A DNA stretch of 34,915 nt from assembly GCA_022340245.1 (NCBI GenBank), contig JAJDOI010000082.1, forward strand, positions 1-34,915, written 5' to 3'. This DNA is from Thiogranum sp. Lineage in GTDB: Bacteria; Pseudomonadota; Gammaproteobacteria; DSM-19610. Positions 1-6,665 of the stretch are shown piece after piece; position 1 is the first letter of the stretch, and the number at the start of each line of letters is the position of its first letter. The notes beneath the pieces are model-generated. The model was given only the letters and a program-made list of their open reading frames with translations. It was not told where the DNA came from and ran no database searches. The position numbers and the translations under genes were made by a program.

Positions 1-53
1 TCAATAGTCTACAATGAGAATAGACGCCGTTAATCCCCGCGTCTACAGCAAGT

Positions 54-79
54 TCAAAAGCCGCGCAGTCTGTGCGCGG
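54..79 (-). terminator. Possible weak intrinsic terminator after the catalase remnant
   Basis: Read on the minus strand, a 7-bp stem (CCGCGCA / TGCGCGG, loop CAGAC) is followed by CTTTT. It lies about 50 bases beyond the stop of the catalase remnant and could be its original terminator. The T-tract is short, so this is tentative. Confidence 0.35.
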
Positions 80-128
80 TGGCTTGGCGTATGGAAGGGG
101 GTACCGTGCGGGCGCCCCCTTCCCCATC

Positions 129-410
129 TCACCCTACCGAACGCACCGGCGAGTCGCCAGTCACGGGGACCGCGTTGGCGTCCGATTCCAGGCGTTGGTT
201 GGCCTGGCGAACGCCGGCGCCGTATTCGGAGTGTACCCGCTCGAGCACCACATACCAGCGCTCCTTCACTGCTTTCGAGCACGGCCCCACGGCCGCGGCG
301 CATTAGCATCAAGCCGTGACTTCTGCGCCGCGTCGAACAGGTTGTACAAGGAGCGTGATTGCACGTAGTCGGCATCGCAATCCTGCTGCGTATAGCGGGA
401 TGAGTTTTGG
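129..410 (-). pseudogene. Degenerate C-terminal fragment of a catalase gene
   Basis: Two minus-strand frames together resemble the C-terminus of a monofunctional heme catalase. The first frame (about 400 to 290) reads DADYVQSR, then SLYNLFDAAQKSRL, like the family pattern D-D-Y-x-Q-x-x-x-L-[FY]-x-L-F-x-x-x-Q-K-x-x-L. That frame stops at 268-266. After a frame change around 285-305 the next frame reads KERWYVV, then RVHSEYGAGV and RQANQRL, like the terminal V-H-P-E-Y-G-x-G-V-A-x-A motif, and stops with TGA at 131-129. The heme-binding core is absent, so the protein cannot be a functional catalase. Upstream of about 410 the similarity fades and a terminator intervenes at 512-541. This looks like a decayed remnant. 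The family assignment is from memory of catalase C-termini and is moderately sure. Confidence 0.55.
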
Positions 411-511
411 GGAACGACAGCGGGTCGTGCGAGATAAGTTGAGTGCGGCACCGGAGATGCAGGCGTTCTGATGACCTCATTCACCAGGAAGTTTGAGCGT
501 CCTTTTTCTTG

Positions 512-541
512 CGAAAAACCCGTGATGGAGCACGGGTTTCC
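512..541 (-). terminator. Intrinsic terminator of the small ORF at 545-691
   Basis: On the minus strand AAACCCGTG and CACGGGTTT form a 9-bp stem (loop CTCCAT) running into a TTTTT tract. The stem starts about 5 bases after the TGA of the small ORF, so the two were probably made for each other. Confidence 0.65.
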
Positions 542-544
542 CGG

Positions 545-691
545 TCAGCGCCTGGCGGCGCCACTGCCCTGCGGCTCCGTTGCCCACAGCGATGCGCGAC
601 GGCGCTGGCGGCGGGCGATCCACAGGGCCAGTGCACCCGGGGCCAGGAAGGTCAGGTTCAATACAATCAAAAACAGCGTCCAGTCATTCAT
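545..691 (-). CDS. 48-residue single-span membrane microprotein, function unknown
   Basis: The ORF runs from ATG at 691 to TGA at 547-545 and encodes 48 residues. The N-terminus is MNDWTLF, followed by one hydrophobic segment (about residues 5-25, ending LALWIA). A strongly basic stretch (RRQRRRA, about 27-33) and a short polar tail come next. The layout predicts a bitopic inner-membrane peptide with the basic tail in the cytoplasm. Codon third positions are GC-rich like those of neighbouring real genes, and a strong intrinsic terminator follows the stop directly, which argues for a real unit. No strong Shine-Dalgarno is visible: only GAG-like bases lie upstream of the ATG. I do not recognise the family. 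It could be a respiratory-complex accessory peptide or a toxin-like membrane peptide, but nothing in the sequence decides this. Confidence 0.5.
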   Translation of the reverse strand: MNDWTLFLIVLNLTFLAPGALALWIARRQRRRASLWATEPQGSGAARR

Positions 692-1366
692 CCGCTCAGT
701 CTCACAAGTGAAGTTGCACACAGGGTTTATAAGCGTTTACTGGATTGCAAAGTGTGTGCCAGCGCACAATCAAGAACTTACATGGTGTCGGCGGTCAGAG
801 TTTTGACTTTTCGGCGCACTGAGTCGGTTTTTCGTCGCCAATCGCTGAGCCTCGCTGCAAGGAGCCGAGCGAGATCGAATTGGTTCAGTGAGGGCAAGGT
901 TTCGGTCACCTGACATCACGTTGCAGGGGATTGAATGTCCCACTTGCGCTGGATTTTGATACTTCTGACGGTCTGGAAGTGGCCGATTTCGACCGTCCGG
1001 CAAATGCGCGAAGCGCAACAAATAAGGTCCGCTGCGACGGGGCCGTGGGACAGGATTGACGGCCTGCTCATGCGGCCTGGGCAGCAGCAGTCACCGTTTA
1101 TGCAAGGCCGCGTGCTCTACTGTCCCCCACTGCCGCCGGCGTGATATGAAACTGCCTGGTAACCCCGTCGACTTTGCCCCTTGACAGGGGCACGCCCGGC
1201 CCGCGTGCGACGCCAGTTGTAGAAAGGAATCCTGGAGATCCGTCTCGGGATCTTTACAAATCCGCCTCAGAATAAACGCCTACGGAATCATTAACAGGAT
1301 CGCGGGCGAGCAAGGTCCGCACCGTGAACGCCTTGCAGGACAAAAGGGATCAGTACCCTCTTGATG
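692..1366. other. Stretch without a convincing gene
   Basis: About 675 bases hold only short ORFs with no recognisable domain and no consistent codon bias. The one structure I see is a short perfect hairpin at 1175-1192 (TGCCCCT / AGGGGCA, loop TGAC) without a T-tract. The stretch probably carries the promoter of the small ORF at 545-691, but no clear -10/-35 pair stands out. Confidence 0.5.
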
Positions 1367-1909
1367 CTACTGCCTGCTCATCTGAGCTTGTTGTGTCAGG
1401 CCCGCCTTTCGGTAACGCAGGAAAGTCAGTGGACCGTACCAGGCAACCACCAGCGCATAGCCCACGACACCCAGGCCCACATGGTACCCGGGGTCGGTGG
1501 TTTCACTGGGATACAGATACATTACGGTTGCACCCAGGATGCTCATGAACAAAGCGGGCATCAGGCTGAAGATCAGGCTGGGCACCAATCTGGCACTGGC
1601 CGCCATGCGCACCAGCAGCGCACGGTATTCGGTTTCCCCCATGGCGCGGATGAGCCAGAGTTTGCTGCTGTTCGAAGCGGCCACCAGAAACGAAGCCACC
1701 ATGATCACGATACCGGAACCGACATCCCACCAGGGGATGATGAACACCAGTATTGTCAGCACGGCAAACGGCCAGCGCAGGCGGCGGATGACGCTATTGG
1801 ATTCCAGCTCCAGGTTGGGCGAGGCCAGGTACGTCGACCCGATATCGCCCAGGCGCGAGAGCAGAATTAGAATGGCCAGGGTGATCTTGACACTTTCCTG
1901 TACTTCCAC
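1367..1909 (-). CDS. Uncharacterised multi-span membrane protein (180 aa)
   Basis: The ORF starts with GTG at 1909, with an AAGGAA-like ribosome site just upstream, and ends with TAG at 1369-1367. It has four clear hydrophobic segments: about residues 8-27, 48-75, 108-132 and 142-165. Between the first two lies a distinctive polar motif with SRLGDIGST, then LELESN and VIRRLRW. This resembles the G-D-x-x-S-T ... E-x-N-x-x-x-R pattern of a widespread family of small unknown inner-membrane proteins. The C-terminus is short, polar and basic. No enzyme motif, signal peptide or metal-binding cluster is visible. It is monocistronic, with about 600 bases of apparently non-coding DNA upstream. I am fairly sure it is a real gene because of its length, membrane topology and GC-rich third positions, but I cannot assign a function. 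Confidence 0.65.
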   Translation of the reverse strand: MEVQESVKITLAILILLSRLGDIGSTYLASPNLELESNSVIRRLRWPFAVLTILVFIIPWWDVGSGIVIMVASFLVAASNSSKLWLIRAMGETEYRALLVRMAASARLVPSLIFSLMPALFMSILGATVMYLYPSETTDPGYHVGLGVVGYALVVAWYGPLTFLRYRKAGLTQQAQMSRQ

Positions 1910-2509
1910 GGTACGAGTTCCTTGCTTGTCTGAGAGACTTATCTTCGGCCGGGGCGCACAAGTGCCTCCGCTCCTTCTGTAACGGCAGAATCCAGGCGGA
2001 ATCCAGTGTGGAAAATATGGCTCCCGGAGCTATCCAGAGGCCGGTACTGCCGTGTTCCGAACCTTCACGAAAAGCTGAGGAATGTCGTTCACTGGCCGCT
2101 TCTGCCCACAGCAGGGATCGACACCCCGTTGTCTGCGGCGCGAAGCCACTCTTGGAGGCGGGCCGCGCCTGACTTCACGTGCTGCCGACGGCAGTCGCGT
2201 GGAAGGTAACGTCAGGCGGCAGCTACATAGCAAGGCATTTTTTAGCGCACACACCCGTACGCCATGTTTGGACCAAACAGGCCATATGTTCGCCAACGCA
2301 CAGACAACCCGATTGGAATGGACAAAACTTGCCAAGTAGCCCTCAATCGAGGACTGCCTGAACGGAGAGTCTTTCGAATGGAAGCGCACACAAAACCACA
2401 TTGGTTGAGCGTCGCGCTCTCGACCTTGCTGACGATTGCGATTAGTCGTGAGCAAGACCGGTAGCATCGTTTGTCCAGTGGCAATGACATTTATACGGAG
2501 GAATACACA
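1910..2509. other. Long intergenic stretch between the membrane protein and the repeat protein
   Basis: Six hundred bases separate two divergently oriented genes. The ORFs present lack recognisable domains and look like chance frames. A perfect short palindrome, CTGCCG-A-CGGCAG, lies at 2182-2194 and could be an operator or chance. Base composition is patchier and less GC-rich than in the rest of the window, notably at 2220-2500. The promoter of the highly repetitive secreted protein must lie here, but I see no convincing -35/-10 pair. Confidence 0.5.
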
Positions 2510-2971
2510 GTGCAAAACAAGCAAATAAAATTCAGGGTACTTATTGTGGCGGCCAGCTTACTGCTTGCCCACCAGGCCGGTGCGATGGATATGGGCAACG
2601 TGATGAATCCATCCAAGTGGATGGGCGGTAACAACAACGGTAATAACAATATGATGAATCCATCCAGGTGGATGGGCGGTAACAATAATGATCGCTATGA
2701 TGATTATCGTGGTGGTCCTGGCTATGGTGGCGGTCCCGGCTATGGTGGGGGTCCCGGTTATGGTGGCGGTCCCGGTTATGGTGGCGGTCCCGGTTATGGT
2801 GGCGGTCCCGGCTATGGTGGCGGTCCCGGCTATGGTGGCGGTCCCGGCTATGGTGGCGGTCCCGGCTATGGTGGCGGTCCCGGCTATGGTGGCGGTCCCG
2901 GTTATGGTGGCGGTCCCGGTTATGGTGGTGGCCCTAGTGGTTACGGCGGCGGTCCGGGTGGCTATAGGTAA
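2510..2971 (+). CDS. Secreted Gly/Tyr/Pro repeat protein, sulfur-globule-protein-like
   Basis: The start is GTG at 2510, preceded by a strong GGAGG (2497-2501) eight bases upstream, giving 153 residues. The N-terminus is a classic Sec signal peptide: basic MQNKQIKFR, a hydrophobic core, and cleavage expected near HQAGA. The mature protein begins with two copies of an MNPS-[KR]-WMGG motif separated by Asn/Gly linkers, then a DDYR segment. It ends in twelve perfect GGPGYG hexapeptides plus two degenerate units. Purple sulfur bacteria and other sulfur oxidisers coat periplasmic sulfur globules with small secreted Gly/Tyr-rich proteins of this style, and NP-x-x-W/M-x-GG-type motifs before Asp/Tyr-rich repeats are, as I recall, seen in that group. 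The role is therefore inferred as a structural globule or envelope protein. Alternatives are a cell-surface glycine-rich adhesive or a stress protein. A hairpin terminator follows. Confidence 0.75.
   Translation: MQNKQIKFRVLIVAASLLLAHQAGAMDMGNVMNPSKWMGGNNNGNNNMMNPSRWMGGNNNDRYDDYRGGPGYGGGPGYGGGPGYGGGPGYGGGPGYGGGPGYGGGPGYGGGPGYGGGPGYGGGPGYGGGPGYGGGPGYGGGPSGYGGGPGGYR
2603..2688 (+). repeat. Tandem MNPS-x-WMGG motif repeat
   Basis: Two nearly identical 35-base blocks begin at 2603 and 2654, 51 bases (17 codons) apart. Each encodes MNPS, then K or R, then WMGGNNN. They form the N-terminal part of the mature repeat protein and may be a paired binding or packing motif. Confidence 0.8.
2711..2968 (+). 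repeat. 18-bp in-frame minisatellite encoding GGPGYG
   Basis: Twelve exact hexapeptide units (18 bases each, 2711-2926) are followed by two longer variants, GGPSGYG and GGPGGYR. Units differ only at synonymous positions (GGC/GGT/GGG and GGCTAT/GGTTAT). The near identity suggests recent expansion by slippage or unequal exchange, so copy number may vary between strains. Confidence 0.9.
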
Positions 2972-3000
2972 CAGCCCGGCATAGCTCATCAGCTTCATAA

Positions 3001-3026
3001 CCCCCCCTGCTCGACAGGGGGTTTGC
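3001..3026 (+). terminator. Intrinsic terminator of the repeat-protein gene
   Basis: A 7-bp GC-rich stem (CCCCCTG / CAGGGGG, loop CTCGA, 3003-3021) is followed by TTTGCGTTT. It lies about 30 bases after the TAA of the repeat protein. The T-run is interrupted, so termination may be partial. Confidence 0.65.
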
Positions 3027-3045
3027 GTTTGCATCAGAGGAAAAG

Positions 3046-3102
3046 ATGATTAGGAACTCACAGTCAACGCGAAAACGGGAGCGCTGCCATGGCCGATCTT
3101 AA
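3046..3102 (+). other. Short leader ORF overlapping the cytochrome b start
   Basis: An ATG at 3046 has an excellent ribosome site, AGAGG at 3036-3040. It opens an 18-codon reading frame that ends with TAA at 3100-3102, inside the first codons of the cytochrome b561 gene (ATG 3089). The predicted peptide is polar and basic (MIRNSQSTRKRERCHGRS). It may be a leader peptide coupling translation, or a chance frame. Confidence 0.3.
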
Positions 3103-3826
3103 AACCTATTCCGTCTGGGACGCCAGCGTCCGCTGGTTCCACTGGATCAACCTGCTGTGCATGCTCGGGCTGATTGCCGTGGGCGTGGCCATCCTCAATG
3201 ACGAAGCGCTTGGCGTGACCAACGACGGCAAGATCCTGCTGAAGACCGTGCATATCTGGATCGGTTATGTGTTCGCGCTGAACCTGACGTGGCGCCTGGT
3301 CTGGGCCTTTATCGGCGGACCCTATGCACGCTGGCGGGCGCTCCTGCCTGGCGGACGCGGTTACCTCAACGAGGTGGGCGGTTACCTTGCCGATTTCAAG
3401 GCCGGACGGCCGCGTCAGTACCTCGGGCACAACCCGCTCGGGCGCCTCGCAGTTAGCCTGCTGCTGCTGCTGTTGCTGTCACAGGCCGTCACCGGGCTGG
3501 TACTGGCAGGCACAGATCTGTTCTACCCGCCCATCGGTGCGTGGATTGCCGGCTGGGTGGCTGCTCCGGGCGTTGATCCGGCGACGCTGGTGCCCTACAC
3601 GAAGGAGATGTATGACGAGACCGCCTACGAGGCAATGCGTGCCTTCCGCAAACCCTTCATCACTGTTCATTACTACGGCTTCTATGTGCTGCTGGCCTTC
3701 GCCTTGCTTCATATCCTGGCGGTCGTCGTGACCGAGCTGCGCGAAGGCGGCAATCTGATTTCCGCCATGTTTTCGGGCAAAAAGATACTGAGTGAACCAC
3801 CAGCGGATCGGGCGAAAGTCGATTAA
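3089..3826 (+). CDS. Cytochrome b561-family di-heme membrane protein
   Basis: This 245-residue protein belongs to the bacterial cytochrome b561 / Ni-Fe hydrogenase b-subunit superfamily, which moves electrons between the quinone pool and periplasmic or membrane partners. Four membrane spans are visible, at about residues 16-35, 53-75, 117-140 and 192-216. Each carries a candidate heme-ligating histidine: H18 (RWFHW), H55 (KTVHIWIG), H194 (ITVHYYG) and H208 (LLHIL). The family normally binds two b hemes. A larger periplasmic loop (about 141-190) holds the Tyr/Pro-rich segment LFYPPIG. The start ATG at 3089 has GGGAG at 3077-3081. It stands alone and converges on the ccm operon. Its natural partner may be a c-type cytochrome encoded elsewhere. 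The family is certain; the electron partner is unknown. Confidence 0.88.
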   Translation: MADLKTYSVWDASVRWFHWINLLCMLGLIAVGVAILNDEALGVTNDGKILLKTVHIWIGYVFALNLTWRLVWAFIGGPYARWRALLPGGRGYLNEVGGYLADFKAGRPRQYLGHNPLGRLAVSLLLLLLLSQAVTGLVLAGTDLFYPPIGAWIAGWVAAPGVDPATLVPYTKEMYDETAYEAMRAFRKPFITVHYYGFYVLLAFALLHILAVVVTELREGGNLISAMFSGKKILSEPPADRAKVD

Positions 3827-4009
3827 GGCAGGAATCCGGCAGGTGCGTGGGGAAGGCATCACAAACACCATGCGACTTAACCTTGGAGCAATCATCGTAT
3901 TAGTTGATGCCTTCGCTGGGTACAGATCACAATCCGTAGCGGTGATTGCGGGGCCAACCCGGTCAGCTAAAGACTTTATTGTCCGTCCGCACTGGCGGCT
4001 TGTCCTGGT

Positions 4010-5650
4010 TCAGGGAACGAGCTGGTCGATGTTGACGGTGACTTCCGCACCATCGGTCTTGACCGGGGATACCGATCCTTGCAGGTCGCCACTCGAGGGC
4101 ATTGCCTGACCGGATTTGGACACACGCGCCCCGACAGTCACCTCGCCGAACTTCGACAGTACCATGGCCGGGGACATGGCCATTGAATCATCGAGTGTCA
4201 CGTCGGTCGGCAGATCCGCGACGCGCTTGCGGACAATGGCCAGCGGCATCCGCGGACCCTGCACCGCACGGGCAAAGATAAATACGGTGTCATCCGGCGA
4301 TGCCCTGGCAGCGAGCGTCGGAGCCAGCGCAACGTGCACCTTGATTGAATCGCCCGGGGCAGCCGCCGCCGGTGCTCCGACCGGTTTCGGTCCAGCCGGC
4401 GTGAACTCCTCACTGATGGTGATCGCCACCTCGGCGCCATCGGTACTGACCGGGGATACCGAACCTTGCAGGTCGCCGCTTGCCGGCATCGCCTGACCGG
4501 ATTTGGAGATCCGCGCACCAACCATCACCTGGCTGAATTTCGACAGCACCATGGCCGGCGACATGGCCATTGAATCATCAAGCGTCACGTCGACCGGCAG
4601 ATCCGCGACGCGCTTGCGGACAATGGCCAGCGGCATCCGCGGACCCTGCACGGCCCGCGCGTAGATGAACAGGGTGTCATCCGGCGAGGCCTTGTCCTTC
4701 AGCGCGGGATCAAGCGACACGCGAACCCGCACCGAACCGCCAGCCGCAACCTTTGTCGAGCCGGTCGTATCCGGCTGTGCCGCCGCGGGTACGATTTCGT
4801 CGAGTGGTTGACCGAGCCGACTCTGAGCTGTCCTGATCTGCTGCTCAATGGTCGCAAGGTTCTCGTCACCGGGCGGCAACGCCAGCATGACCGCTTTCCA
4901 GTCTTCGATCGCACCGGCGTAGTCATTGTGCCGGAACCGCCAATGGCCGCGCAGCCACAGGGATTTGGGATGGTGCGGGTCGACGGCCAGTGCCTTGTCC
5001 AGCAACTGACCCACCTCGTCGGTGAATGCGCCGTTGTTTACCGCCACCAGGACATCGGCGTAACTGCTCAGCACTTCCGGGTCATTTGCCGACAGCTGCA
5101 GCGCATGCCGGTAGGCGTCGGCAGCGTCATTGATACGGTTCATCGCAACGTAACTGCGCCCCAGCAAGGTCCAGCCTTCGACATTTTCCGGATCCTTCTG
5201 CATCTTTTCCGCCAGCAGGGCAACCATCGCGTCCAGCGAATGCTTACCGGGCATGGATGGTGTGCCGGACTCTGCGGCCTCGATCGCCTGCACCGCGCCG
5301 CCCGTACCTATCTGCTGATAGAGCGCCACCGCCATGGCCGGTATCAGCACCACCAGCAGGATAGCCAGCCAGCGCCCCTTGCCGGCTTCGCCCGGGGACC
5401 CGGTCTCACCCGCTTCCACGTCGTCCAGCAGTTCGCGCTCGAGATCGCTTCGCGCAGCCGCGTAGGCGGTCTCGTCCAGGCGTCCGGACTCGAGATCGGC
5501 CCGCAGTTCGCTCACTTGATCGCGGATCACTCGCACGTTGAGGGCGTCTCCCTGTACCCCGGACGTGCGCGGTTTGCGCAGCAGAGGCGGTATTACAAAC
5601 AGCATGGCGACGACCACCAGCAGCGCCGCCAACATCCAGAAGACCGTCAT
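4010..5650 (-). CDS. ccmI: Cytochrome c maturation protein CcmI with duplicated C-terminal domain
   Basis: CcmI (CycH) is the apocytochrome c chaperone of System I, which holds the CXXCH-containing polypeptide for heme ligation with CcmF and CcmH. Two membrane spans lie at residues 5-22 and 94-111, with a cytoplasmic loop between them that is heptad-like (about 36-78). A periplasmic TPR region follows (about 140-275, with WTLLGRSY and DAYRHAL-type repeats). The C-terminal beta-rich domain occurs twice, at residues 305-415 and 434-544, with a 129-residue period. The blocks SPDDT, RAVQGPRMPLAIVRKRVADL and DDSMAMSPAMVLSKF recur in both copies. The usual protein is about 400-415 residues, so 546 is long because of this duplication. 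The start ATG overlaps the ccmH stop (ATGA), placing it last in the operon. Identity is firm; the doubled domain is unusual. Confidence 0.92.
   Translation of the reverse strand: MTVFWMLAALLVVVAMLFVIPPLLRKPRTSGVQGDALNVRVIRDQVSELRADLESGRLDETAYAAARSDLERELLDDVEAGETGSPGEAGKGRWLAILLVVLIPAMAVALYQQIGTGGAVQAIEAAESGTPSMPGKHSLDAMVALLAEKMQKDPENVEGWTLLGRSYVAMNRINDAADAYRHALQLSANDPEVLSSYADVLVAVNNGAFTDEVGQLLDKALAVDPHHPKSLWLRGHWRFRHNDYAGAIEDWKAVMLALPPGDENLATIEQQIRTAQSRLGQPLDEIVPAAAQPDTTGSTKVAAGGSVRVRVSLDPALKDKASPDDTLFIYARAVQGPRMPLAIVRKRVADLPVDVTLDDSMAMSPAMVLSKFSQVMVGARISKSGQAMPASGDLQGSVSPVSTDGAEVAITISEEFTPAGPKPVGAPAAAAPGDSIKVHVALAPTLAARASPDDTVFIFARAVQGPRMPLAIVRKRVADLPTDVTLDDSMAMSPAMVLSKFGEVTVGARVSKSGQAMPSSGDLQGSVSPVKTDGAEVTVNIDQLVP
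4019..4738 (-). repeat. In-frame tandem duplication inside ccmI
   Basis: Two copies (4406-4738 and 4019-4351) of a 111-codon segment lie 387 bases apart. The best-conserved stretch is identical for about 54 bases, starting at 4211 and 4598. Elsewhere the copies have diverged, mostly at synonymous or conservative positions, and an Ala/Pro-rich linker joins them. Confidence 0.9.
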
Positions 5651-6126
5651 TTGCCACGCTCCCCGTCCCGCTCATCATTGAGCAGGGCAGCGATACGCGC
5701 CTGCTCTTCCTGGGAAAAGGTTGTCTCCGACTGACGTCCGCGCTGGCGTATGTTGCGCACCACGATGATCACTCCCAGGGCCAGCAGTACAAAGGGTCCA
5801 TACCAGAGAAGATACGTTGAAGGCTTGACCGGCGGCTTGTACAGAACGAAATCCCCGTAGCGCGATACCAGAAAATCGACGACCTGCCGGTCGTTCTCAC
5901 CCTTTTGCATATGTTCATAAACTTCCACGCGCAGGTCGTGCGCGAGGTCCGCGTCGGAATCGGCCAGTGACTGATTCTGACATACCAGGCAGCGCAGCTG
6001 ACTGATAAGCGCCATGTAGCGGTCTTCGTTGACATTGCCAGTGAAATCGAACATCTCCACGCCCGCCAGCGCCGGCAGCACCCGGATCGATAACAGTCCG
6101 ACAATAAGCAAACGCCCTATCTTCAT
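5647..6126 (-). CDS. ccmH: Cytochrome c maturation thiol reductase CcmH
   Basis: CcmH reduces or resolves the disulfide of apocytochrome c so that heme can be attached by CcmF. The protein has 159 residues: a signal peptide (about 1-21), a periplasmic helical domain with the diagnostic LRCxxC motif (L44-R45-C46-L-V-C49, then QNQSLADS), and a single membrane anchor (about 104-124). The cytoplasmic tail is short and charged. The size matches the short CcmH/CycL form, in which the TPR part is a separate CcmI, as here. Its ATG at 6126 overlaps the end of ccmG, and its stop overlaps the ccmI start, so translation is probably coupled. Confidence 0.95.
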   Translation of the reverse strand: MKIGRLLIVGLLSIRVLPALAGVEMFDFTGNVNEDRYMALISQLRCLVCQNQSLADSDADLAHDLRVEVYEHMQKGENDRQVVDFLVSRYGDFVLYKPPVKPSTYLLWYGPFVLLALGVIIVVRNIRQRGRQSETTFSQEEQARIAALLNDERDGERGK

Positions 6127-6665
6127 CCTGTCTCCGCCTGCAATTGTTTAACCAGCGGCATGATTTCATGCTGCACAATGTCCCAGGTCAGTGGCCCGGT
6201 GTGCTTGTGACGAATCACGCCCTGTTTATCGATAATGAAAGTTTCAGGAGTGCCGTATACGCCCCAGTCGATACCCACCCGACCGTCGGCGTCAAACGCG
6301 TTGGCGCGGTAGGGATCACCGAACTGCTGCAACCAGCGCAATGCCGCGGGACGCTCGTCTTTGTAGTTCAGTCCGTAGATGGCCACATCCGTGCTCTTGG
6401 ACAGTTGCATGAGCACCTGGTGTTCGGCCCTGCACGATACGCACCAGGTCGCCCAGACGTTGAGCAGCGAAACCTGGCCCTTGAAATCGGCGTTGCTCAG
6501 CGTGGCGGCCGGATCTTCCAGCCGCGCCAGCGAAAACGCCGGCGCCGACTTGCCGACCAGTGGCGAGGGCACCAGCCGCGGATCGATGCTGAGCCCCCGG
6601 TACAACAACCCGGCCATGGCCAGGAACAGCACCAGCGGCAGCAGGTAGCGAACAAAACGCGGCAT
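6123..6665 (-). CDS. ccmG: Thiol:disulfide interchange protein CcmG/DsbE
   Basis: CcmG is a membrane-tethered thioredoxin-like reductant that keeps apocytochrome cysteines (via CcmH) reduced in the periplasm. The protein has 180 residues, with one N-terminal anchor (about 6-22) and a thioredoxin fold. The active site is WCVSC (residues 74-78, inside ATWCVSCRAEH), and the cis-Pro region reads YGTPETFIID. The typical CcmG active site is W-C-x-x-C with acidic residues nearby; this one has Val-Ser between the cysteines. Its ATG shares one base with the ccmF stop (TGATG), and its own end overlaps ccmH. Confidence 0.95.
   Translation of the reverse strand: MPRFVRYLLPLVLFLAMAGLLYRGLSIDPRLVPSPLVGKSAPAFSLARLEDPAATLSNADFKGQVSLLNVWATWCVSCRAEHQVLMQLSKSTDVAIYGLNYKDERPAALRWLQQFGDPYRANAFDADGRVGIDWGVYGTPETFIIDKQGVIRHKHTGPLTWDIVQHEIMPLVKQLQAETG

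Noticed and set aside
43-480. 145-codon minus-strand frame over the catalase remnant
   Set aside because: It is Arg/Pro-rich, has no family similarity, and runs in a different frame from both catalase-like segments.
1175-1192. Perfect 7-bp hairpin TGCCCCT/AGGGGCA as a terminator
   Set aside because: No T-tract follows on either strand and no gene ends close by.
2030-2524. 164-codon minus-strand frame upstream of the repeat gene
   Set aside because: Its composition (Cys/Arg/Pro-rich patches) and lack of ribosome site or domain suggest chance.
2711-2968. Regular 18-base repeats resembling a CRISPR array
   Set aside because: Units are contiguous with no spacers and encode an in-frame hexapeptide; no cas genes are present.
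2558-3034. Minus-strand frame of Thr/Ala/Ile repeats opposite the Gly/Tyr repeat gene
   Set aside because: It is a mirror of the minisatellite; the plus frame has a signal peptide, a strong ribosome site and a terminator.
4808-5734. 308-codon plus-strand open frame opposite ccmI and ccmH
   Set aside because: No domain, and complementary to confident genes.
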